Of a stretch of DNA of 48,563 nt, positions 1-5,744 are shown piece after piece. Under the pieces are notes generated by a model. The model was not told where the DNA came from, did no database searches, and worked only from the letters and a program-made list of their open reading frames with translations. A program made the position numbers and the translations under genes. Source of the stretch: Roseospira marina (lineage in GTDB: Bacteria; Pseudomonadota; Alphaproteobacteria; Rhodospirillales; Rhodospirillaceae); NCBI RefSeq assembly GCF_014197855.1, contig NZ_JACIGJ010000022.1:1-48563 (forward strand). The letters are read 5' to 3'. The stretch's first letter is position 1; each line of letters opens with the position of its first letter.

Positions 1-507
1 GGCCTGTTCACGTTCCAGACCGACACCGTGCCGTTCGCGGACATGGCGCGGGACAGCGCGTGGCGTTGGGCGTCGCAGGACCGCGCGGGGGCCGCCCCCG
101 CCTATCAGTACACCGGGCCGGGGGCGGATACCCTGACCCTGTCCGGCACCCTGATGCCGGAGGTCACGGGCGGCCCGGTGCATCTGGATACGCTGCGGCG
201 CATGGCCTCGGAGGGCAAGGCGTGGCTGCTGATGGACGGCCAGGGGCGGCGGCGCGGGACATGGGTGGTGTCTGGTGTGAGCGAGACCCGCACGCACATG
301 ATGAACGACGGCACCCCGCGCAAGGTGGACTTCACCCTGTCCCTGACACGGTACAGTGACGACGACATCGCCGGGCGCGGCGCCCTCACGGACAGCCTGC
401 CGGGCCGTCTTGGGGCCGTCACCACCGACGACGTCATCGCCGGCGCGCGCGACGCGGCCGGCGCCCTGGTCGGGGCCGTCGGCGATCTGTGGAGCCTGTA
501 CCGGTGA
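1..507 (+). CDS. phage tail protein, P2 gpU family (5' end cut by window)
   Basis: The reading frame is open from base 1 and ends with TGA at 505-507, giving 168 visible residues. The first visible residues (GLFTF, then DTVPFADM, then WRWA) match the start of P2 gpU, whose N-terminus reads GLFVF-x-TVPY. The GTG at 28 is therefore internal and the true start lies a few codons left of the window. The core TLSGTLMPEVTGG and the downstream GKAWLL are family signatures. In P2 this protein is needed for tail completion at the head-proximal end. The 3' end overlaps the start of the next tail gene by four bases (GTGA), which indicates translational coupling. Gene X, which separates U and D in P2, is absent here. 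Confidence 0.85.
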   Translation, partial: GLFTFQTDTVPFADMARDSAWRWASQDRAGAAPAYQYTGPGADTLTLSGTLMPEVTGGPVHLDTLRRMASEGKAWLLMDGQGRRRGTWVVSGVSETRTHMMNDGTPRKVDFTLSLTRYSDDDIAGRGALTDSLPGRLGAVTTDDVIAGARDAAGALVGAVGDLWSLYR

Positions 508-1637
508 TCCCGGCGTGGCGCGTCACCGCCGACGCCGTGGACGTGACGGCGGCCGTGGCGGCGGGCCTGCTGTCCCTGACCGTGACCGACAAGCCCGGGT
601 TGGATTCGGATGAACTGACCCTCGCCATCGCCGATCCCACGGGCTCCCTTACGCTGCCCCGGCGGGGTGTGATCCTGCGCGTGGCCCTGGGCTGGCAGGG
701 ATCGCCCCTGATCGACAAGGGGCGGTATCGGGTCGACGAGGTCCGCCACGCCGGCCCGCCCGACCGGATCGAGATCAAGGCCCGCGCCGCCGACCTGACC
801 GGCGGCCTGCGCGCCCATCGCGACGAGTCCTATGACGAGACCACGCTGGGCGCGGTGCTCCAGGCCGTCGCGTCCCGGCACGGTCTAGCGCCGGCCATTG
901 CCGCATCCCTGGCTTCGTTGCCGATTCCCCATCTGGATCAAGCCACGGAATCCGACGCCCACCTGGTGACGCGCCTGGCGCAACAGGTCGACGCCATCGG
1001 CACCATCAAGGACGGCCGCCTCGTCTTCACCCCGCGGGGAGCCGGTGTGACCGCCGAGGGCGCGACCCTGCCCGCGGTCACCGTAGCGCGGACGGAAACC
1101 GCGTCCCATGCGTTCGGCATCCAGGATCGGGAGGGCGAAACCACCGGCGTCCGCGCCGTCTGGCGCGACCATGACGCCGCCGAGGACCGGGCCGAACTGG
1201 CTGGCGCCTCCGGGACCGTCACCACCTTGCGGCGGGTCTATCCCTCCCAAGCCGAGGCCGCCGCCGCCGCCCGCGCCGCCCTGACCGACATCGCGCGTGG
1301 GCAAAGGGATTTGCGCCTGTCCCTGGCGTTCGGCCGGCCGGAGATCATCGCCGGCCAGCCCCTGGCCGTGACCGGGTTCCGCCCGGAGATGGACGGGGTT
1401 CAATGGGTCGTCGAGACCGTCCGCCACACTCTCGATGCCGCCGGCGGCTTCCGCTCCGACATCGAGGCCGTCGAACAGCAACCCCCCGCCCAGCGCAACG
1501 GGTCGGACAGTGGATCGGACGGCGGATCGGGCGGCGGATCGGGCGGCGCCGCCGTAGACATTACGTCTCTGCGCGAGAGCGGGGTGGATTGGTCGGGCCT
1601 CTCCGCCGCCGAACGAGCCGAGAGGGCGGGCGCCTAA
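504..1637 (+). CDS. phage late control protein gpD (baseplate hub, VgrG-like)
   Basis: This 377-residue protein resembles P2 gpD, the tail hub protein related to T4 gp27 and VgrG. The N-terminus (PAWRVTADAVDVTAAV, then LLSLTVTDKPG) and the repeated beta-strand pattern fit the family. GTG at 504 is chosen because it overlaps the gpU stop codon in a GTGA arrangement. A GTG at 489 would lengthen the overlap and has less support. The C-terminal 50 residues are unusual. A Gly/Ser/Asp-rich linker, encoded by 12-base tandem repeats at 1500-1547, joins the hub to a short tail rich in Ala, Glu and Arg. Such linkers are prone to length change by slippage. Confidence 0.82.
   Translation: MIPAWRVTADAVDVTAAVAAGLLSLTVTDKPGLDSDELTLAIADPTGSLTLPRRGVILRVALGWQGSPLIDKGRYRVDEVRHAGPPDRIEIKARAADLTGGLRAHRDESYDETTLGAVLQAVASRHGLAPAIAASLASLPIPHLDQATESDAHLVTRLAQQVDAIGTIKDGRLVFTPRGAGVTAEGATLPAVTVARTETASHAFGIQDREGETTGVRAVWRDHDAAEDRAELAGASGTVTTLRRVYPSQAEAAAAARAALTDIARGQRDLRLSLAFGRPEIIAGQPLAVTGFRPEMDGVQWVVETVRHTLDAAGGFRSDIEAVEQQPPAQRNGSDSGSDGGSGGGSGGAAVDITSLRESGVDWSGLSAAERAERAGA
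1500..1547 (+). repeat. tandem 12-bp repeat encoding a Gly-Ser linker in gpD
   Basis: Three consecutive 12-base units, GGATCGGACGGC and twice GGATCGGGCGGC, occupy 1512-1547. A degenerate fourth unit precedes them. The unit length is a multiple of three, so changes in copy number keep the reading frame and only alter the length of the glycine/serine linker near the C-terminus of gpD. Confidence 0.85.
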
Positions 1638-1732
1638 ACCGCCCCACACGCAACGCAACTCTCGTTGCTCCCGCACATCCCAAGCGTTAGGCTTCCGACC
1701 GGAGATCACCTTCGGCCGGGGGGAGCCGGGAC

Positions 1733-2830
1733 ATGAGCGTGACGTCCAAAGCCATTGCGGTTGAGGACCTGTATCCGATGCCTCACCAGGGCGTCCACGT
1801 CATCACCACCGAGCTTTTGGCTGCCGTCTACGGCACGGAACCGGATCGCATTCGGCGGAACCATAGTCGGAACGCAGATCGGTTCGTCGAGGGGAAACAC
1901 TTCTTCAAACTGGTGGGCGACGACCTCAAATCGTTTCGCACCCGAGCAGAGGGTCTTAAAGACCCTCTGCTCGGTATCGCAACGAACGTCAACGCTCTGA
2001 CCGTGTGGACCGAACGCGGCGCCGCACGCCACGCCAAGATGCTGGAGACGGATCAGGCGTGGGAGGTGTTCGAGAAACTGGAGGACGCCTACTTCGAACG
2101 TGGTCCCGTCCTCCCCGTTCCGCGACCGAACAGCCCTGACACCAGCGGATATGGCAAGCAGTCCTGCGAGCGGTTCGTTGAAGAGTGCGAGCGGTTGGGC
2201 TTTCGAAACCCCGAGGCCTTCGCCGAGGCCATTGGGTGGCCGAAGTCGAAGCTGTTTCACTACGCGGAAATGCACGCTCTTATTACAAAAGACGACGACT
2301 TTAAGCGTTTTCTTGGTCAGAACTTCGATTTGAAGTATTGGTTTTGGGGGACGCGGCAGTATTCCGAAGATGAGATGGCGCTTCTATATGCCTTGCGGAC
2401 CCTCTCGGAGCCCGACCGCCTTCGCGCTCTCAAGGCTGTGGAACAGGTCTATCGTACACCGGTCGGGCCGGCCTTAACCGACGAAACGGACGATCCATCC
2501 TTGCCGGCGAAAGCGGCGCCCCCACGCACACCGGCGCTGTTCTCCAACCTGACCGGACCGTTTTTCGACGCGCTCGATGAACTGACGGAAGACAAGATAC
2601 CCTGGAACCATTCGCGCGCCCCGAACCTGATCGCCTTCGACCTGATGGAAGTGCGCGACCTGTTCATGGCGAACGGCATCGATGTTGAGATCACACCGCT
2701 CCTATGCCGGGCACTGAAGACGTGTGAGGACCCCGTGTTCCAGGCCGTCAAGCCGGTCAACAGCGCACTCAAGCGCGGCGTGCAAGTGCGGTGTTGGGTG
2801 TTTGAAAAAGCCGGCTCAGTGCGAAGGTGA
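1733..2830 (+). CDS. phage ORF6N-domain regulator/antirepressor (copy 1)
   Basis: A 365-residue protein whose first about 120 residues form an ORF6N-type DNA-binding domain. The TTELLAAVYGTE start, NADRFVEGKHFFKL and the WTERGAARHAKML segment are typical. Such domains occur in phage antirepressors and regulators. The remaining part, about residues 130-365, has no motif I recognise. A GGGGGAG stretch before ATG 1733 serves as ribosome site. The gene lies downstream of the late gene gpD, outside the early operon. Its N-terminal domain is clearly paralogous to the gene at 10833-11600, but the C-terminal parts differ. A perfect 33-bp palindrome lies inside codons 70-81. ORF6N assignment is firm; the regulatory target is unknown. 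Confidence 0.8.
   Translation: MSVTSKAIAVEDLYPMPHQGVHVITTELLAAVYGTEPDRIRRNHSRNADRFVEGKHFFKLVGDDLKSFRTRAEGLKDPLLGIATNVNALTVWTERGAARHAKMLETDQAWEVFEKLEDAYFERGPVLPVPRPNSPDTSGYGKQSCERFVEECERLGFRNPEAFAEAIGWPKSKLFHYAEMHALITKDDDFKRFLGQNFDLKYWFWGTRQYSEDEMALLYALRTLSEPDRLRALKAVEQVYRTPVGPALTDETDDPSLPAKAAPPRTPALFSNLTGPFFDALDELTEDKIPWNHSRAPNLIAFDLMEVRDLFMANGIDVEITPLLCRALKTCEDPVFQAVKPVNSALKRGVQVRCWVFEKAGSVRR
1942..1974. repeat. perfect 33-bp palindrome inside ORF6N gene copy 1
   Basis: Left arm CCGAGCAGAGGGTCTT (1942-1957), single central A at 1958, right arm 1959-1974 exactly complementary. It sits inside codons 70-81 of the ORF6N gene, and the central base is the first base of codon 76 (Lys of a Leu-Lys pair). 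The paralogous gene has a palindrome of the same length, centre and codon phase at 11045-11077, with a different arm sequence. No T-run follows, so it does not look like a simple terminator. Confidence 0.95.
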
Positions 2831-2869
2831 TGGTTCTATTTTATTGATGCTATATGTGGAGGATGCAAA

Positions 2870-3679
2870 ATGTCCGAAAAATCGGAGAAATTTTCCAGCA
2901 AGCTGGATGAATTGATTCATATGGGTGACAATCTGTTTCAATCAATTCAATACGAGTGCCGTCCGGAAGAATACAAAAAAGAAGTTTTACGTATATTAGG
3001 AAAAGAAAAATTTAATGATCATATTAATAAATTGCCTTCATTCAATGAAGAGTATCAGACTTGGTTTTCGGAGGCGCAGGCCCTTGTTAAACAAGTAATG
3101 CCAGATAGATTGACAGATTTTAACTCACACTATGAAAGTCCGCGTGTCAGAAAAATTATCTCTTATCAAAATTATATGATACGAGATTTCCTGCAGGGCC
3201 TTACTATTAGAAATAGTATTGGGGAGGTGATCGTGGGTGGTAGTGCGGCTATTCCTGAATTTAGGCAGCAGTTAAATATTGTAAGGGCAGCAAAAAAGAA
3301 CCTCGATAGTGCTCTTATGGACATATCAGGAATAATGCAGGCGGACTTGTTTGACTCTGAAGTTGATAGCGCGCGGGCGCTGGCCAAAGCAGGTCATTTG
3401 CGTGCGGCTGGCGCCGTGTGTGGGGTTGTCATTGAGAAGCACCTGTTGCAGGTGTGCCAAAACCATTCCATACGGATTACAAAAAAGAACCCGTCTATCA
3501 GTGATTTGAACCAAGCCCTTAAGGACAATGGAAATGTGGATGTGCCTCAATGGCGGTTCGTGCAGCACTTGGCTGACATCCGGAACCTTTGCGATCACGC
3601 GAAAGAGAAAGAACCGACTAAGGAACAGATTGATGATTTAGTTGCCGGCACAGATAAGGTTCTGAAAACAGTATTCTGA
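2870..3679 (+). CDS. HEPN-like protein, AT-rich prophage cargo gene
   Basis: A 269-residue protein with a strong ribosome site (GGAGGA at 2858-2863) six bases before ATG. The C-terminal half looks like a HEPN all-alpha domain. A helix with AAGAVCGVVIEKHL leads to DIRNLCDHAKEKEP, which contains R-x4-H (Arg238, His243), the catalytic signature of HEPN ribonucleases. The N-terminal half is charged and helical, with no motif I recognise. Base composition is markedly AT-richer than all neighbours, with AT-rich codons throughout, so it was probably acquired recently. It sits between late-gene and repressor segments, a place where P2-type phages often carry extra genes. A toxin or anti-phage role is an inference; other HEPN proteins have non-nuclease roles. 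Confidence 0.6.
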   Translation: MSEKSEKFSSKLDELIHMGDNLFQSIQYECRPEEYKKEVLRILGKEKFNDHINKLPSFNEEYQTWFSEAQALVKQVMPDRLTDFNSHYESPRVRKIISYQNYMIRDFLQGLTIRNSIGEVIVGGSAAIPEFRQQLNIVRAAKKNLDSALMDISGIMQADLFDSEVDSARALAKAGHLRAAGAVCGVVIEKHLLQVCQNHSIRITKKNPSISDLNQALKDNGNVDVPQWRFVQHLADIRNLCDHAKEKEPTKEQIDDLVAGTDKVLKTVF

Positions 3680-3724
3680 CATAGCCATCTATTCAGGCGC
3701 ATAGTTTCTGTGAGTCACCTTTGT

Positions 3725-3742
3725 CAAGCGCGTCGGCGCTTG
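3725..3742. terminator. hairpin between convergent cargo and repressor genes
   Basis: A 7-bp stem, CAAGCGC with loop GTCG and GCGCTTG, lies in the 135-base gap between the convergent HEPN-like and repressor genes. A second small stem (CGCCA, T-run, GGCG) lies near 3790. Position suggests termination for one or both transcripts, but neither hairpin has a canonical downstream T-tract. Confidence 0.35.
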
Positions 3743-3814
3743 CTGCCTATGAAAGGGTTGCGTCGTTTGGGCGCGCCCGTTATGACCCGCCATTTTTTGG
3801 CGTTTGAACCAGTC

Positions 3815-4387
3815 TCAGGCCGGGCGTTTATCGCTCGTGGGGTGGGTGGTCGCGGCGCGTAATCTGCGCCGCAAGGCGATCTGGTGTTCCGCCAAGGCGT
3901 CGAGGCGGTCTCCCGGGCCGGCGGCTTGGGATGTGATCGTGCCGTACCACTCGGCCGCCAACTCCCCCAGGGAGCGGTCGGGGATCGCTTGACCCTCGGC
4001 TTTGTAGACCGCCCGAATCGTGTCGACGATTCGTCCCATAAGGTCGCCGTCGAGGCTGGTAGGGCGCGCCGGTTCCCGAAGGTGATCGGGGTTCGGCGTT
4101 CCGGCGGCATAGGCGGACTGGAGCGCCGCCTCATCCTCTCCCGTCAAGAGCCAGTGAATGTTCACCCCGACCTTCGCAAGGCCCTGAAGGTGCCGCAGTT
4201 TCGGGGAGCGCGTTCCTGCTTCATACCGTTGATAGGCGCTCCGCGATACGCCCATGAGTGCGGCGAAATCCTCCTGAGACCGATTCCGCATTTCCCGGGC
4301 CTGAACCAAACGGAGCGCCACCTCGCGGTCCGCCTCCGGTTCCTGCTCCCGTTCGGGTGCTTCTCCGCTAGTTTGCTTTTGTTGCAT
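3815..4387 (-). CDS. phage CI-like repressor, XRE-family helix-turn-helix
   Basis: A 190-residue protein on the minus strand with an N-terminal XRE/Cro-type helix-turn-helix at about residues 26-80 (REMRNRSQEDFAALMGVSRS followed by AYQRYEAGTRSP). This is followed by a segment ending in HWLLTGED, typical of phage repressors. There is no Ser-Lys peptidase domain, so it is not LexA-like; the C-terminal part probably serves for oligomerisation. It is divergent from the Ner-like gene at 4532, and the shared 144-base gap should hold the operators of the lysogeny switch. By position and domain it is the maintenance repressor of the prophage. Confidence 0.8.
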   Translation of the reverse strand: MQQKQTSGEAPEREQEPEADREVALRLVQAREMRNRSQEDFAALMGVSRSAYQRYEAGTRSPKLRHLQGLAKVGVNIHWLLTGEDEAALQSAYAAGTPNPDHLREPARPTSLDGDLMGRIVDTIRAVYKAEGQAIPDRSLGELAAEWYGTITSQAAGPGDRLDALAEHQIALRRRLRAATTHPTSDKRPA

Positions 4388-4531
4388 CCGTTCGGAAGCC
4401 CGCTTTTCGACAATAAAAACAACGATATAAACTTATGTTGGCATATAGAAGCAGCCATTCGGCGGCTAGTCCGAGGCCAATAGCTTCGTTTTGGGTTTGA
4501 CAGCTTCCGTTTGGACGCCTACCGTTCGCGC
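4388..4531. promoter_or_regulatory. divergent early/repressor promoter region of the prophage
   Basis: This AT-richer gap separates the repressor from the Ner-like gene. On the plus strand TTGACA at 4497-4502, a 17-base spacer and TACCGT at 4520-4525 form a good promoter that would start transcription at or just before ATG 4532. An imperfect inverted repeat beginning CAAC near 4417 and ending GTTG lies on the repressor side and is a candidate operator. The promoter boxes are read directly; operator identity is a guess. Confidence 0.5.
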
Positions 4532-4924
4532 ATGGAACCTGCACCTGCAACCCAAGACATGCCGATCAACCCCGTCCACCGGCGGGATTGGATCGGCTAC
4601 CAGCTTCGGCTGCGAAACCTGAGCTTCCGGGCCATTGCCCGCCAGGAAGGGGTCTCGCACCAAGCCGTGTGCGCCGCCGCCCGAGGCAGCAGCAGCCGGC
4701 CCTTGCAAGAGGCTCTGGCCGCCGCGCTCGGCCTGACACCCCAGGCGCTGTTCCCGGAACTCTACGACGAGGCCGGGCAGCGCCTCGGGTCGACGCGCGC
4801 GCCCCAGCGTAGCACGCCCCCGGCGGCCGCGACATGCCCCTTGAGCCCTCCGGCCACTCTGCCGGAGGCCGCGCTCCCCTACACCCGGATTGAGGAAAGT
4901 GTTTTCCGCCATGCGACCTCATAG
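4532..4924 (+). CDS. Ner/Nlp-like winged helix DNA-binding protein (Cro-type role)
   Basis: A 130-residue protein with a Ner/Nlp-type domain near the N-terminus (HRRDWIGYQLRLRNLSFRAI, then ARQEGVSHQAVCAAARG, then LGLTPQALFPELYD). It resembles the Mu Ner and SfsB/Nlp families, which act as Cro-like repressors in lytic growth. The C-terminal 50 residues are Pro/Ala-rich and look disordered. ATG 4532 follows the predicted start of transcription almost directly, so the message may be leaderless; ATG 4559 is an alternative start. It is divergent from the repressor and overlaps the next gene by 14 bases, forming the head of the early operon. Confidence 0.68.
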   Translation: MEPAPATQDMPINPVHRRDWIGYQLRLRNLSFRAIARQEGVSHQAVCAAARGSSSRPLQEALAAALGLTPQALFPELYDEAGQRLGSTRAPQRSTPPAAATCPLSPPATLPEAALPYTRIEESVFRHATS

Positions 4925-5429
4925 CCCTGCCGTTTACGCCGGCATCAAGAGCGCGTTCCGGCGCCTGCTGGCGGAATGCGGCGACCTGCGCGAGGCGGCC
5001 GCCGTCACCCGGGTCGGCAAAACCATGCTGGCTGAATACGGCTCCCGGAACCACCCGGAGACCTATCCCCCGGCGGACGTGGTCGCCGACCTTGAGGCCC
5101 ACGTCGGGGAACCGATGGTCTCCCGGCAACTCGTCCGCCTCGCCGCCGATCGGCCGGAGCCGGAGGCCGCCCTTCCGGACGACGTCGCCGCGGTGTTGCA
5201 CATGGCGACGCGGGGGCAGGTGGCGCTGGGCGAGTTGGCCCGGTGTGCCGTCGAGGCCGCCGAGGACGGGGTTCTGTCCGATTCCGAACTGGCGGAGCTG
5301 ATCCAGCGCGCGGAAACACGCATGCACGTGGCCCAGAGCGACTACGACGCCCTCATGAAGCTCCGCGAAACCCGGCGCGGACAGCCCCACCGCCGCACGG
5401 CGGCAAAATCCGGGAGATCACCACGATGA
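4911..5429 (+). CDS. phage regulatory protein, CII/CP76-like
   Basis: A 172-residue protein that fits the family of phage regulatory proteins placed directly after a Cro/Ner gene (CII-like, Phage_CP76). The stretch VGKTMLAEYGSRNHPETYPP followed by ADVVADLE and the LVRLAA tail are reminiscent of that family. The N-terminal helices would form the DNA-binding part. ATG 4911 is preferred over TTG 4890; a purine-rich GAGGAAAG lies about 10 bases upstream. The start overlaps the Ner-like stop and the end overlaps the Ogr-like start (ATGA), so the three regulators are translated together. The family call rests on position and weak motifs. Confidence 0.55.
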   Translation: MRPHSPAVYAGIKSAFRRLLAECGDLREAAAVTRVGKTMLAEYGSRNHPETYPPADVVADLEAHVGEPMVSRQLVRLAADRPEPEAALPDDVAAVLHMATRGQVALGELARCAVEAAEDGVLSDSELAELIQRAETRMHVAQSDYDALMKLRETRRGQPHRRTAAKSGRSPR

Positions 5430-5719
5430 AACGCCCCAAGGGTCGCCACGCCCAGAGTGTGTTCCGCAATCAGGCCCGCTGCCCCGTGTGCGGCACGGGC
5501 TGCCGCACCGCCAAGACTCACCACCTGACCGCCGCCGTGACCGAGATCACCTACGTCTGTCCCAACGAGGACTGCGGCATGGTCTGGGTCGGGCAGTTGT
5601 ATCCGCTGCGCATCCTGGAGCCCTCGCGCCTGCCCGCCGCTCCGCCTCGCGCGGTCCCGGTTCCGGCGGCCGATGAGCGCGGCGCCGAGCTGGTCCTGAC
5701 GCTCGCGTCGGGCGGCTGA
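5426..5719 (+). CDS. Ogr/Delta-like zinc-finger late-gene activator
   Basis: A 97-residue protein whose first 60 residues match P2 Ogr and P4 Delta. It has Cys-Pro-x-Cys (CPVC), a TAKTHHLTAAVTE stretch, and a second pair CPNEDC followed by an aromatic GMVWV segment. In P2, Ogr binds zinc and recruits RNA polymerase to the late promoters. The C-terminal 35 residues are Pro/Ala-rich. ATG 5426 overlaps the previous stop. In P2 the ogr gene lies downstream of gpD in the late region, whereas here it sits in the early regulatory operon, a different arrangement. Confidence 0.75.
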   Translation: MKRPKGRHAQSVFRNQARCPVCGTGCRTAKTHHLTAAVTEITYVCPNEDCGMVWVGQLYPLRILEPSRLPAAPPRAVPVPAADERGAELVLTLASGG

Positions 5720-5744
5720 TCCAGGGGAAGCGGGGGACCCAACC

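Noticed and set aside
1655-1668. GCAAC-TCTC-GTTGC hairpin after gpD as a terminator
   Set aside because: Only a 5-bp stem with no T-run; too weak to call.
3724-4134. minus-strand frame overlapping the phage repressor
   Set aside because: Out of frame with the repressor, which has a clear helix-turn-helix. The product is Arg/Pro/Ser-rich without motifs.
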